The notes beneath the pieces were generated by a model. The model had not been told where the DNA came from. It saw only the letters and a program-made list of their open reading frames with translations, and did not search any database. A program made the translations under genes and the position numbers. From Verrucomicrobiia bacterium (GTDB lineage: Bacteria; Verrucomicrobiota; Verrucomicrobiia; Verrucomicrobiales; Akkermansiaceae), in the NCBI GenBank assembly GCA_947462875.1, contig CANHQJ010000006.1, forward strand, positions 1-64,000: 64,000 bases of DNA, written 5' to 3'. The first letter of the stretch is position 1, and each line of letters begins with the position of its first letter. Positions 45,789-54,854 of the stretch are shown one piece after another.

Positions 45789-47207
45789 TCAGCGTTGTTC
45801 GGCTTTGTGTTGCTGGAATACCGCCAAGGTGCGCAGGCGCTCGGCGTTGTGATCGACAATCGGCAGCGGGTAATCTGCCGCGATCGGTCGGCCATCGGCT
45901 GGCGGCGTGAGAAACAACTTCGGCGGGCACTGCGCGAGTTCCGGCACCCAGCGTTTGATGTAGAGGCCCTGCGGGTCGAAGCGCAGCGTTTGCGACCAGG
46001 GATTCTGGATGCGGAAGTAAGGCGCGGCATCGGCCCCGGTTCCCGCGGACCATTGCCAACCGCCGTTGTTCGAGGCGATCTCGCCATCGACCAGGTGCCG
46101 CATGAACCAGCTTTCGCCGAGACGCCAGTCGTAGTGAAGGTCTTTGGTGAGAAACATCGCCACGATCATGCGCACGCGGTTGTGCATGTGGCCGGTGGCT
46201 AACAACTCCCGCATGCCGGCATCGACGATCGGAAATCCCGTGCGTCCCTGTTGCCAGGCGGTGAGTTTTTCATCCGGTTCATCCCAGGGCAGCCCGCGCC
46301 ACTGCGGGGCGAATTCCACCTCCAGCACCTCCGGATAAAAATGCAGGATGGCGAAGTAAAATTCGCGCCAAGCGAGTTCCTTGAGGTAGGTGTGGTGATT
46401 GGTTCGCACGGGGGCGGGGGCCTCCAGCATCGCTTGCTGCGTGGCGGCGTAGATGCTGCGCAGCGAGAGCAGGCCGAAACGCAAATCCTGACTGATGCGA
46501 GTGGTGCCTTCCAGCGCGGGAATGTCGCGTTTCTCCGCATAACCGGCGATCCGTTGTTGCAGGGCATCGCGGAATCGCTGGCGTGCGGCTTTTTCCCCGG
46601 CGGGCAGCAATGTCGCGGTGGAGGCTGGCAGCCCCCAGGTGGCGAGCGTCGGCAGAGGCTCGGAGAAGAGGTGATCGGGCGTGGCCAGCCGCGTGAGTTT
46701 GCCGACCGGCTTTTCCTTGGGTTTCGAGAGCCAGTTTTTCGAGTAGGGCGTGTAAACGCGGTAGGGGAGCTGATCGCCGGTGAGAATTTCCGTGGGGCCG
46801 TGCAGGCTGACATCGTGCATCGCATGCACCTTCACCCCCAGCTCCGCACAGATCCGCTCCACGGCGGACTCCGTCATTTTTCCGAATGGATCCGGATCCC
46901 GTTGGAAATAGAGGGCATCGGCTCCCGATTCGATGATCAACTGCCGCAGCGCCTCCTCCGCTTTGCCGTGTCGGATCAGCAGGCGGCTGCCCAGAGTGCG
47001 CAGGTTCGCATCCAGCGAGCGCAGGCAATCGCAGAGGAACTGCTGCCGGTTCGGCCCCGTCCACGCGTGATGATGTTTCCAAGTGGAAACGACATAACAA
47101 GGCAAAACCGCTTCACATTGCTGCGAAGCGGTCTGGAGAATCTGATGGTCCGCGATGCGCAGATCGCGACGATACCAATGAATGCCTAGTCGGAAAGTGT
47201 TGCTCAT
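45789..47207 (-). CDS. phrB: Deoxyribodipyrimidine photolyase
   Basis: Light-driven repair enzyme for cyclobutane pyrimidine dimers (472 residues). GIHWYRRDLRIADH begins the antenna-binding domain, and the FAD domain has WREFYFAILHFYPEV, MHNRVRMIVAMFLTKDLHYDWRLGE (split by helix) and NNGGWQWSAGTGADAAPYFRI, all class I photolyase signatures. The ATG at 47205-47207 is used. The enzyme stands alone, divergent-adjacent to birA (convergent ends 5 bp apart). Confidence 0.96.
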   Translation of the reverse strand: MSNTFRLGIHWYRRDLRIADHQILQTASQQCEAVLPCYVVSTWKHHHAWTGPNRQQFLCDCLRSLDANLRTLGSRLLIRHGKAEEALRQLIIESGADALYFQRDPDPFGKMTESAVERICAELGVKVHAMHDVSLHGPTEILTGDQLPYRVYTPYSKNWLSKPKEKPVGKLTRLATPDHLFSEPLPTLATWGLPASTATLLPAGEKAARQRFRDALQQRIAGYAEKRDIPALEGTTRISQDLRFGLLSLRSIYAATQQAMLEAPAPVRTNHHTYLKELAWREFYFAILHFYPEVLEVEFAPQWRGLPWDEPDEKLTAWQQGRTGFPIVDAGMRELLATGHMHNRVRMIVAMFLTKDLHYDWRLGESWFMRHLVDGEIASNNGGWQWSAGTGADAAPYFRIQNPWSQTLRFDPQGLYIKRWVPELAQCPPKLFLTPPADGRPIAADYPLPIVDHNAERLRTLAVFQQHKAEQR

Positions 47208-47265
47208 CGGGGGGGCACCAAAGCGATAAAACACCGGTGTGCAAGCAAAACTTCCGTCGCCGGGC

Positions 47266-47538
47266 TCAGTTTTTCGGCTTAAGGATCTTCAGGCCTTTTT
47301 TGACCGTGGTTTCCGAGAATTGTCCGTCCACCAATTTGGCTTTGCCCAGAACGTCTTTCAGTTCGGCGAGCGCGGCTTCGGCAGCAGCAAGGGACTCCTT
47401 GGGACCGCCGTATTGTTTGTCGGAGAAATATTTCACAAACGACTTGCCCTTGCGGGTGATGTACAGACGCCACCCGAGGAAGGCGGAGTTCTCGTATGTG
47501 AAACGTGTTAGATTTTTTCTGGATGTGTAATTACTCAT
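47266..47538 (-). CDS. Small protein with a possible AP2-like DNA-binding fold
   Basis: A 90-residue protein from ATG 47536-47538. The central WRLYITRKGKSFVKYFSDKQ then GGPKESLAAAEAAL has the arrangement of AP2/integrase-arm-type three-strand sheet plus helix: basic aromatic strands followed by an Ala-rich helix. That fold binds DNA in many proteins. The C-terminus is lysine-rich. The domain call is tentative. It is upstream of rpoA on the opposite strand, so its leader shares the rpoA promoter region. Confidence 0.6.
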   Translation of the reverse strand: MSNYTSRKNLTRFTYENSAFLGWRLYITRKGKSFVKYFSDKQYGGPKESLAAAEAALAELKDVLGKAKLVDGQFSETTVKKGLKILKPKN

Positions 47539-47648
47539 GGGATTGCAGGGTTGCGAGAATTGACCTAGCACTTTTTTCCAAAGTATCAACGAATTATTTC
47601 AAAATCTATCCGCTAGATTGTGTCATGATCTTCGTCACAGATGGCAAA

Positions 47649-47672
47649 TTTGGCAAAAAATAAGTTGCCAAA
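47649..47672. promoter_or_regulatory. Perfect 8-bp palindrome overlapping the rpoA -35 region
   Basis: TTTGGCAA (47649-47656) and TTGCCAAA (47665-47672) are exact inverted repeats with an 8-nt spacer. The right arm contains TTGCCA, the proposed -35 box, so a dimeric repressor there could block transcription. Confidence 0.45.
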
Positions 47673-47693
47673 TCCGTGGAAATGCACTTTATT
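47665..47693 (+). promoter_or_regulatory. Candidate sigma-70 promoter for rpoA-rplQ
   Basis: TTGCCA (five of six to the -35 consensus), a 17-bp spacer and TTTATT (four of six to the -10) lie about 107 bp upstream of the rpoA start. The operon has its own promoter here, consistent with its separation from the ribosomal protein cluster. Confidence 0.5.
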
Positions 47694-47799
47694 CGCCGCC
47701 CCGCGAGCTGTTTACCTGCCGTTGGTCCTCTCAATTGCGCTCTTCCGGGGCGCAATCATGCTCGCAAGCAGAGGGTAACCCGGCTCATTAACGAACGAT

Positions 47800-48906
47800 A
47801 TGTCAACCGAAACCGAAGAAGTCAAAAAAGCCACCCAGCTGGGTCGCTTCGAACTGCCGAACCGTCTTGTCAAAAACGAAGACACCGCCACCGATGTATA
47901 CGCGCAATTTGTCGCGGAGCCTTTCGAGCGTGGCTACGGTCACACCCTTGGAAACTCCCTGCGCCGCGTGCTTCTCGGCTCGCTGGAAGGCGCCTCCATC
48001 ACTTCCGTGCGCATCGCCGGTGTGCAACACGAGTTCTCCAGCCTTCCCGGCGTGGTGGAAGATGTGACGGACATCATTCTCAATCTGAAAAAAGTCAAGT
48101 TCCTCCATCACGACAAGGAGCCCCGCGTGCTGAAAATCCAGGTCGAGCGCGATGGTCCTGTCACTGCCGGTGACATCATCGATGACAACATGTATGAGGT
48201 CGTCAACAAGGACCAGCTGATCTGCACCCTCGACCGCAAGGTGAAATTCGATTGCGAATTCGAAGTGCGCGTCGGCCGTGGTTTTGCCACGGGTGAGGAA
48301 AACAAGCGCAAGGACCAGGCGATCGGCGTCATCGCCATCGACTCGATTTTCTCTCCTGTGACCCGCGTCAAGTATGCCGTGGACACCACCCGCGTGGGAC
48401 AAATGACCGATTACGACAAACTCGTGCTCGATATCTGGACCGACGGCCGCATCACTCCGCAGGACGCGCTGCTTCAGGCTTCCGCGATTCTCCGCCATCA
48501 CCTCGATGTGTTCGTCAACTACGACGACAACCTCGTCAACTTCGATGCCGCTCCTGCCGAATCCACGGAGGAAAATGCCGCGCTGAAGAAATTGCTCAGC
48601 ATGAGCGTGAACGAGATCGAGCTTTCGGTCCGCGCCGCCAACTGCCTCAACAACGCCAACATCACCACCGTGGGACAACTGGCGACGAAGACCGAGGCGG
48701 AAATGCTCAAGTATCGCAACTTCGGCAAGAAGTCGCTCAACGAGATCAAGGACAAGCTCGTCGAGCTGGGCCTGTCTCTCGGCATGTCCATCGACCCGTC
48801 GCTCTACTCCGGTCCGTCCGTGGCCTTCCGCGCTCCTCGCCTCGGTGGCGAAGAAGAGTCGCAGGTGGGTCTCGCCGATCTGATCGCACAAAACCTTGAT
48901 GATTAA
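47800..48906 (+). CDS. rpoA: RNA polymerase subunit alpha
   Basis: Scaffold for RNA polymerase assembly and contact point for activators (368 residues). The N-terminal domain has EPFERGYGHTLGNSLRRVLL (about residues 39-58) and IAGVQHEFSSLPGVVEDVTD; the C-terminal domain has ELSVRAANCLNNANITTVGQL and KNFGKKSLNEIKDKL-type sequence (here YRNFGKKSLNEI). The N-terminal extension of ~25 residues and a C-terminal tail of ~35 residues beyond the CTD make it longer than in E. coli (329). Followed 43 bp later by rplQ. Confidence 0.98.
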   Translation: MSTETEEVKKATQLGRFELPNRLVKNEDTATDVYAQFVAEPFERGYGHTLGNSLRRVLLGSLEGASITSVRIAGVQHEFSSLPGVVEDVTDIILNLKKVKFLHHDKEPRVLKIQVERDGPVTAGDIIDDNMYEVVNKDQLICTLDRKVKFDCEFEVRVGRGFATGEENKRKDQAIGVIAIDSIFSPVTRVKYAVDTTRVGQMTDYDKLVLDIWTDGRITPQDALLQASAILRHHLDVFVNYDDNLVNFDAAPAESTEENAALKKLLSMSVNEIELSVRAANCLNNANITTVGQLATKTEAEMLKYRNFGKKSLNEIKDKLVELGLSLGMSIDPSLYSGPSVAFRAPRLGGEEESQVGLADLIAQNLDD

Positions 48907-48949
48907 TCCACCCGTTTCCCTTATCCACTAACCAGAAAGAACATTTCCG

Positions 48950-49360
48950 ATGAGACATCGTAGCAGTAAATCCAAACTCAAGCGCACCGCCGCGCATCGC
49001 CGTTCCTTGCTCGCAAACCTGGCTTGCAGCCTGATCGAGCACGGACGTATCAAAACAACCTTGGGCAAAGCCAAGGCTCTTCGCCCCGTGGCGGAAAAGA
49101 TGGTCACGCTCGGCAAGAGCGGCGACCTTCATGCCCGCCGCCAAGCGATCGCCTTCCTCCGTCAAAAAGAGGTGGTGCAAAAATTGTTCGCAGAAGTCGC
49201 CCCCGCTGCGGCCAGCCGCCCCGGTGGCTATTGCCGTATCACGAAACTGGGTGCCCGTATGACCGATGCCGCGCCGATGGCATACATCGAGTTCTGCGAT
49301 GCTCCCGTGAAGAAGGAAGAAGCGCCAGCCGTGGAAGCGGAAGCGACTGCCGAAGCGTAA
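48950..49360 (+). CDS. rplQ: 50S ribosomal protein L17
   Basis: Large-subunit ribosomal protein bL17 (136 residues). The start [20 protein letters not shown] and [25 protein letters not shown]-like sequence (here [23 protein letters not shown]) are diagnostic. The last ~20 residues are acidic/Ala-rich (VEAEATAEA end). The usual neighbours rpsK and rpsD are missing upstream. A terminator follows. Confidence 0.98.
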   Translation: MRHRSSKSKLKRTAAHRRSLLANLACSLIEHGRIKTTLGKAKALRPVAEKMVTLGKSGDLHARRQAIAFLRQKEVVQKLFAEVAPAAASRPGGYCRITKLGARMTDAAPMAYIEFCDAPVKKEEAPAVEAEATAEA

Positions 49361-49383
49361 TTCCCACACCTCTTACCAAAGAC

Positions 49384-49416
49384 AAAAGGCCGGCTGTTCA
49401 CGCAGTCGGCCTTTTT
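49384..49416 (+). terminator. Terminator after rplQ
   Basis: AAAGGCCG..CTG pairs with CAG..TCGGCCTTT and is followed by a T-run (49412-49418). It closes the rpoA-rplQ transcript and overlaps no gene. Confidence 0.85.
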
Positions 49417-49431
49417 TTGTGGATCACGCTC

Positions 49432-50094
49432 TCAAGCGATCACGCCGTCCTTGATCGTGAGGATTCTGTCGCCATGGGTCGCGAGGCCGGGATCGTGCGT
49501 GACCACGATGAGCGTGGTTTGTTTTTCACTGACCAGTTGCAATAACAGTTCCAATATGGCGACGCTGTTGCGCGAGTCGAGATTGCCGGTGGGTTCATCG
49601 GCAAAGAGGATGTCCGGTTCATTGACGATGGCACGTGCGATGGCGACGCGCTGTTGTTCGCCGCCGGAGAGCTCGGCAGGGAGGTGATCGGCGCGGTCGG
49701 CGAGGCCCACTTTGGCCAGTGCGGAGAGTGCCTGATCGCGATGGTTTTTGCCCGCGATGGCGCCGGGGACCATGACATTTTCCAGTGCGGTGAGTTCCGG
49801 TAGCAGGTGATAGTTCTGGAATATGTAGCCGATGCGTTGGTTGCGGAAGCGCGATTGCTGGGCGCGGGAGAGCGAGTAGAGATCGATGCCATCGATGACC
49901 ACCTGACCCGCCTGCGGTGTTTCGAGGCCGGCGAGGGTGTAGAGCAGCGTGGTCTTGCCGGCGCCGCTGGGGCCGCAGAGGAAGATTTTTTCCCCGCGCT
50001 GGATCGAAAGATTGACCCCTTCCAAAACAGTGAGAGTCTTTTTTCCCAAGCGATACGAGCGAGTCAGGTTGGTGGTTTCGATCAAGGCAGGCAC
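49432..50094 (-). CDS. LolD/MacB-type ABC transporter ATPase
   Basis: A 220-residue ATPase of the MacB/LolD family. Walker A is GPSGAGKTTLL, the Q-loop region is YIFQNYHLLPELTALENV, the signature is LSGGEQQRVAIARAIVNEPDILFADEPTGNLD and the H-loop is VVTHDPGLA. The start is a GTG at 50092-50094 (PALIETTNLTRSY); an upstream TTG is unlikely. No permease is adjacent, so whether it serves lipoprotein release or another exporter is unknown. It is divergent from the type II secretion operon. Confidence 0.9.
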   Translation of the reverse strand: MPALIETTNLTRSYRLGKKTLTVLEGVNLSIQRGEKIFLCGPSGAGKTTLLYTLAGLETPQAGQVVIDGIDLYSLSRAQQSRFRNQRIGYIFQNYHLLPELTALENVMVPGAIAGKNHRDQALSALAKVGLADRADHLPAELSGGEQQRVAIARAIVNEPDILFADEPTGNLDSRNSVAILELLLQLVSEKQTTLIVVTHDPGLATHGDRILTIKDGVIA

Positions 50095-50271
50095 GGCGCG
50101 ATCATAGGCAGAACCAGAGAGAGGGGAAAGCAAAACATCGCGCAATCATCCGTGATGCCGGAAGCGGCAGGTTTCAAAAATTACTCAATACTTGCAAATT
50201 ATACTGACAAAATCCGCCTTCTCTGGTGTTACTTCCTATGACGAACATAATTCGCAAACTCACACAAACAC

Positions 50272-50712
50272 ATGAAAACAAACACAGTTAAAAATCGGAT
50301 CAAGAACAGCCGCCGTGGCTTTACCTTGTTGGAAATGGTGATCGTGCTCGGAATCATCGGCCTGATCATCGGTGGTGCCATCGGCGTCATGGGCAAGGTC
50401 GGTGAAGGTGCCGCCATCCAGCGCGTCAAGGGTGACTTCAACTCACTGGGCAGCGTGTTGAAAATGTATAAGATCAACAACGGGTTTTATCCTTCCACGG
50501 CTCAGGGCCTGAAGGCCTTGGTGAACCGCCCGAGCGGCTCGCCGGCACCGAAATCCTGGACCGCTCTGGCCGACCGCGTGCCAACGGATCCATGGGGTCA
50601 GGAATACATCTACCGTTTCCCCGGCAGCAAGGTGGCCACCGAATTCGAGTTGGTGACCAAAGGCAAAGACGGCCAACTGGGCTCGGATGACGACATTTCC
50701 AGCCAGGACTGA
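50272..50712 (+). CDS. gspG: Type II secretion major pseudopilin
   Basis: Major subunit of the periplasmic pseudopilus that pushes substrates through the secretin (146 residues). The prepilin leader ends RRG|FTLLEMVIVL (Gly16; Glu at +5 present), followed by a helix and the GspG hallmark NNGFYPSTAQGLKALVNRP and DPWGQEYIYRFPG. The C-terminus DGQLGSDDDISSQD resembles the calcium-binding loop of GspG. First gene of the operon. Confidence 0.96.
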   Translation: MKTNTVKNRIKNSRRGFTLLEMVIVLGIIGLIIGGAIGVMGKVGEGAAIQRVKGDFNSLGSVLKMYKINNGFYPSTAQGLKALVNRPSGSPAPKSWTALADRVPTDPWGQEYIYRFPGSKVATEFELVTKGKDGQLGSDDDISSQD

Positions 50713-50732
50713 TCCTTTTTGACCATAACGGC

Positions 50733-51317
50733 ATGAACATCATTTCCCATCCTATCGTGAACTCTCGCACTGCGCGTGGATTCACCTTGCTGGAGATGGT
50801 GATCGTGCTGGCTCTCATTGGGCTGGCGTTGGGAGGAGCGATGACATTGTTCATCAGCACCTCCTCCGAGCGCCAGCTCAAATCAGCCGCGGGTGACGTG
50901 GAACTCCTGGCCAAACGGGCCCGGACGGTGGCAATGGTGCAGCAGACGCCCTACGCCATCACGTTTTTCGAGCAGTCGGCACGTCTGAGTCCGCTGGTCG
51001 AAGCCGGCTATACCGATGACCAGCTGAAAGAACGTCAGGAATTCGAAGCGGATGCCCTCAGGGGTGGTGGTCCTGCGCCGAAGTTCAGCCCGGTGCGCGA
51101 GACGCTTTCATTGGACAGCTTCGCGGTGTCGGTGCGGCGTTGGGGTTCGAACAACTGGGTTCCGATGTTGCGCAATGACCCGCAGGTCTGGCGCTTTGAT
51201 CCGAACGGCATTTGCGAGCCGATGGGCGTGCGCATCGATTTCGAGGATGGCTGGATGGAGATGGAATTTCACCCGCTCTCCGCGAGTGTGCGTGATCGCA
51301 GTATGGAAGCACGATAA
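50733..51317 (+). CDS. gspH: Type II secretion minor pseudopilin, GspH-like
   Basis: A 194-residue prepilin-like protein, leader ARG|FTLLEMVIVL (Glu at +5), hydrophobic helix, then a beta-rich domain. Its place directly after gspG and before the GspI-like gene supports GspH. The stop overlaps the next start (TAATG). Identity as H rather than another minor pilin rests mainly on order. Confidence 0.85.
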   Translation: MNIISHPIVNSRTARGFTLLEMVIVLALIGLALGGAMTLFISTSSERQLKSAAGDVELLAKRARTVAMVQQTPYAITFFEQSARLSPLVEAGYTDDQLKERQEFEADALRGGGPAPKFSPVRETLSLDSFAVSVRRWGSNNWVPMLRNDPQVWRFDPNGICEPMGVRIDFEDGWMEMEFHPLSASVRDRSMEAR

Positions 51318-51733
51318 TGAAAGTTACTCCCGCCATGTCCCGACCCGCGCGCGGCTACCTGCTTCTGGAGGTGGTGCTGGCGATGGGGATTTTTGCGCTG
51401 GCGGCGACCGGTTTTACGATCGCCTTGCAGAAAGCGGCGGATGCCTCGGACATGGCCGCACGTGAAATGCAGGTGACGCGCATGTTGCAAAGCTCGCTCG
51501 ATGCCGCGATTTCGATCCCCGTGTTGGAAGAGGGCGAGGCTTCCGAAAAATTCGAGGAGCGCGGGATGGAAATCGTGACGAAGTATGAAAAAATGGAGGA
51601 GATGGAAAACCAGGACGGGCAACTGCTGCAAGAGATGTGGCGCATCACGGTGACGGCCTACTTTCTCCAAGGAAACACCGAACTCAGCCGCACGGCCGTG
51701 ACCTGGCGCTACGGACGACTATATCAACCATGA
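51317..51733 (+). CDS. gspI: Type II secretion minor pseudopilin, GspI-like
   Basis: A 138-residue minor pseudopilin. The cleavage site is ARG|YLLLEVVLAMGIFALA, with Tyr instead of Phe at +1 but Glu at +5. The C-terminal domain is small and acidic in the middle (KYEKMEEMENQDGQ). The next gene begins in the overlapping ATGA at its stop. GspI helps initiate the pseudopilus tip with J and K. Confidence 0.85.
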   Translation: MKVTPAMSRPARGYLLLEVVLAMGIFALAATGFTIALQKAADASDMAAREMQVTRMLQSSLDAAISIPVLEEGEASEKFEERGMEIVTKYEKMEEMENQDGQLLQEMWRITVTAYFLQGNTELSRTAVTWRYGRLYQP

Positions 51734-52566
51734 ACATTTCCCGCAACAAACCCAGATCACAGAAAGGCTTCACGTTGATCGAAGTCGTGATCGCGCTTGG
51801 TTTGATGGCGGCTCTGATCATTTTGTGCGCGCGCCTCGCCACGGCGAACATCCAGTTGGCGAATGGCATCAACAAGCAGCAATCGGAAAATACCCTGCGC
51901 GAGAGCTTTTTCGACATGATGAAAATGCAGCTTACCTCGCTGCCGGGCAATACCCGCATGGAGCTGATCTACACCAAGGGCATGCAGCCGTATGAATACA
52001 CCTTGGTCTTGCAGAACGTGCCGATGGCCTTCACCTGGGGCGGCGTGGAGCGCATCGCCAAGGCGGTGGAAATCGCCGGGGTCAAACGCCGCGACGGCTT
52101 TATCAACGTGGTCATGCGTTACTACGAAAACCCGATTCTGTCCGATACGGAAAATATCGCGGATGCGCGCAAGGAAGAGCCGTTTGCGGAAGTGATTCTG
52201 ATGGAAGACCTGCGGTTCTTCGAGTGGCGTGCGCTGGATGGCAGGTCCATGGAGTGGCAGCTCGACTGGGATTTGCAAGGCCGCCTGCCGTTGCAGCTGG
52301 AGCTGGTGACGGCCCAGGGGGCGTATGGCGATGAGATGAAACAAATTTTCTGGATCGTGCCGAAAGTCAGCCCGAACACGGTTATTCGCGGCACCGGGCA
52401 GAATCAACAACAAGGCGGCCAAGGTGGTGGCCAGGGCGGACAGGGTGGTGGGTCAGTCACGATCCCCGGTGGCAACATCGGGGGAGGCGGGCAGCCGCCC
52501 GGTGGTGGCGGAGGCGGCGGACGTGGGGGGAACAATGGCGGCGGAGGAGGCCGGGGTGGTCGATGA
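51730..52566 (+). CDS. gspJ: Type II secretion minor pseudopilin, GspJ-like, with Gly-rich tail
   Basis: A 278-residue protein with leader QKG|FTLIEVVIALGLMAAL (Glu at +5), then a beta-rich domain with LFYTKGMQPYEYTL-type strands. From about residue 224 to the end the sequence is a Gly/Gln/Asn-rich tail (GQGGQGGGSVTIPGGNIGGG), 50-plus residues, unusual for GspJ. ATGA overlaps with both neighbours show tight coupling. Confidence 0.85.
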   Translation: MNISRNKPRSQKGFTLIEVVIALGLMAALIILCARLATANIQLANGINKQQSENTLRESFFDMMKMQLTSLPGNTRMELIYTKGMQPYEYTLVLQNVPMAFTWGGVERIAKAVEIAGVKRRDGFINVVMRYYENPILSDTENIADARKEEPFAEVILMEDLRFFEWRALDGRSMEWQLDWDLQGRLPLQLELVTAQGAYGDEMKQIFWIVPKVSPNTVIRGTGQNQQQGGQGGGQGGQGGGSVTIPGGNIGGGGQPPGGGGGGGRGGNNGGGGGRGGR

Positions 52567-53537
52567 ATCGGAATGCCATGAAAGTGACTTTTTCCACTTC
52601 CCGACAACACCCGCGCGGCATGGCGCTTGTCGCCGTGCTGTGGTTGATTGCCGTATTGGCCTTCGCGGCACTCACCGCGATTCAGTTGCTGTCCTTCGAA
52701 CTGGACGTGGCCGACTCGCAGATCAATGGCTTTCGCGCCCGTCAGGCGGCGGAAATGGGCATCGCGGTAGGAGCGAATCCGGTGGTGAAACGCGACGATC
52801 CGATCCTGCAGCTCAGCGGTGAAGACGGTGCCAGCTATCGGGTGGAATTGCGCTCGGAAGGCGAGCGTTTCAACATCAATCACATGCTGCTCAACACCAA
52901 CGATAAAAACTTGCTCAAGGAGATTTTTATTTATTGGGGCATCGATGAGGATGTGGCGCAAGACATTGCCGATGCGATGCTCGATTGGGTGGACTCGAAC
53001 GACGAGGAGCAGCTCAATGGAGCGGAGAAGCCGTACTACGAAGAACTGGGCCGCATCAATCAGCCGTTCAACCGTCCGTTTTATTCGCTCGATGAAATGC
53101 GCCTGGTGCGCGGCATGGATATGGTCGAGCAATTCAAGCCCGACTGGCGCGATTGGTTCACGATCTGGAGTGCGGGCGGGCTGGACATCAATGAAGCGAG
53201 TGCGGAAAAAATTTCCATCGCCGCGGAATGTGATTTGGAGGATGCCAATACCCTGGTGGAGATCGTGCGCGGACCGGACGGCGTGCGCGGCACGGAAGAT
53301 GATGCGCCATTTCAGAGTCTCAATGGTGGACAAGGGGGCAATACTGTGTTTGAAATCTTGCGCGTGCCGGAATTTTACGCCCCGGTGGTGACGCCTCGCC
53401 TTGCGGCGAATGACGGTACCACCCGGATTGAAAGTGTGGGGCAAGCAGGAGATACCAAAAGAAAGATCGTGCTCGTGTTGCGCAACCGCGCGGGTCGGCC
53501 GGCCATTTTAGAAAAAATCGAAGAAGTAGTACCGTGA
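52563..53537 (+). CDS. gspK: Type II secretion minor pseudopilin, GspK
   Basis: A 324-residue minor pseudopilin that caps the tip. The leader PRG|MALVAVLWLIAVLAFAA lacks Glu at +5, as GspK does. The large periplasmic domain has ADAMLDWVDSNDE (alpha-helical saposin-like GspK insert), NQPFNRPFYSLDEMRLVRGM and DINEASAEKISIAA, a helix-hairpin-helix-like region. The stop overlaps the next start as GTGA. Confidence 0.92.
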   Translation: MNRNAMKVTFSTSRQHPRGMALVAVLWLIAVLAFAALTAIQLLSFELDVADSQINGFRARQAAEMGIAVGANPVVKRDDPILQLSGEDGASYRVELRSEGERFNINHMLLNTNDKNLLKEIFIYWGIDEDVAQDIADAMLDWVDSNDEEQLNGAEKPYYEELGRINQPFNRPFYSLDEMRLVRGMDMVEQFKPDWRDWFTIWSAGGLDINEASAEKISIAAECDLEDANTLVEIVRGPDGVRGTEDDAPFQSLNGGQGGNTVFEILRVPEFYAPVVTPRLAANDGTTRIESVGQAGDTKRKIVLVLRNRAGRPAILEKIEEVVP

Positions 53538-54778
53538 GCAACAAGGGAGATATTGTCATTTTGATTCCGGGAGTTTCCGGATGGGAGCTGTGGGAGGGGA
53601 CACCCGCTGCGGGATTCGAGCGCAAGGAAACCACCACAGTCCGGCTTGCCGGGGAAATTGCGACCTTGCCTGCGCTGGACGTGATGTATTTTTTCCCCGT
53701 AAAGGATGCGACGGTGATGCCGTTCAAGACCACCACGGCGGATGAACATCTGTTCGCGGATCTGGCGCAGATGCACAGCGAGCGCATGGGCATCCGCACC
53801 GATCCCGGCGCGGGCCAGTTGATCGATTATTTTGTGATGGAGAAGGGCGAGGAAAGCGCGGTGCTCACCACCGTGGTGCTTCGCGCTCCGGAAGAGGGAG
53901 AGTTGCCCCAGCGCAGCCCGAAAGAGTTTGATTACGCCCCGCGCGCCTTCGCCTATGAGGGCGATGGCATTGCGTTCTGGAAAGAATTGGGCCAGTGGGT
54001 CTTCGCCTTTTATGAACAGGGTAAAATGCTCTATGCGCAATCGACTTCGAATGACGCCGAGCACCCGGACGAGGCCCTGTTGCGCGATGTGCGCTTGGCC
54101 TTGGTGCAGTTGACTTTCCAAGGCATTACCTTCAGTCCCCGCAGTGCCCAGGTCTGGCATCCGGCCGGCGAGTTGGGAGAAGTGGGTGCCTTGCAGGATG
54201 CGTTTGATTTTACGGTGGTGGTCACCAAGCGCCCGGATCCCGCGGTGCCGGAGACGGACTGCAAACTGTTGCCGGCGGACGTTTTTGCCCAACGGCGCGA
54301 GGCCGCGAAACGTCGCCAGATCATCACGGCAGGCTCCATCGCCGCCGCCGCTGTCATTGGATTGCTCGGCTGGGCAGGGTGGACGCTATGGCAGGAAATT
54401 CGCGAGACAAACAATCTGAAACTGGCGGCGAAGGCCATCGAACCGGAGCGCGAGGCGTTCAATGAGCACAAGGCGAAGTGGCGCGAGTTGGGACCCGTCG
54501 TGGACGAAGAGCAATGGCCGGTCGAAACGTTGTACCGCATCACCCGCTGCATGCCGATGCCGAAAGGTGTCGTGCGTCTCTCGGAAGCCACCATCAACGC
54601 GAACGAGATCCGCATCAAAGGGGTCACCAATAAGCCGGAAGCGATCGGCCAGTTCAATTTTGCCATCAATAAAAGCGAGGAATTGACGCGCTTCAAGTTC
54701 GATTCGCCACCGCCGAACAACACCAGCAAGGGCACGGAGTTTGTGATCCAAGGTGCCGTGCCGCAGGAACAACAATAA
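53534..54778 (+). CDS. gspL: Type II secretion inner-membrane protein, GspL-like
   Basis: A 414-residue protein starting with GTG (53534-53536). Residues 1-255 form a cytoplasmic part with a divergent actin-like look, residues ~270-290 (IITAGSIAAAAVIGLLGWAGWTL) are one membrane helix, and the rest is periplasmic with a small alpha/beta ferredoxin-like region (VVRLSEATINANEIRIKGVT). This is the layout of GspL, which ties the ATPase to the pseudopilus. Assignment rests on topology and position. Confidence 0.78.
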   Translation: MSNKGDIVILIPGVSGWELWEGTPAAGFERKETTTVRLAGEIATLPALDVMYFFPVKDATVMPFKTTTADEHLFADLAQMHSERMGIRTDPGAGQLIDYFVMEKGEESAVLTTVVLRAPEEGELPQRSPKEFDYAPRAFAYEGDGIAFWKELGQWVFAFYEQGKMLYAQSTSNDAEHPDEALLRDVRLALVQLTFQGITFSPRSAQVWHPAGELGEVGALQDAFDFTVVVTKRPDPAVPETDCKLLPADVFAQRREAAKRRQIITAGSIAAAAVIGLLGWAGWTLWQEIRETNNLKLAAKAIEPEREAFNEHKAKWRELGPVVDEEQWPVETLYRITRCMPMPKGVVRLSEATINANEIRIKGVTNKPEAIGQFNFAINKSEELTRFKFDSPPPNNTSKGTEFVIQGAVPQEQQ

Positions 54779-54854
54779 GATCTTTTGCGCATTTACACAC
54801 ACAAAACCATGATGGCGGCTTTATTTATCGAGAGAACCCATTTGATTGCCCTCC

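Noticed and set aside
52400-52560. Frameshift or sequencing error in the Gly-rich end of gspJ
   Set aside because: The frame is open to an ATGA overlap with gspK, exactly the pattern of the other junctions, so the tail appears genuine.
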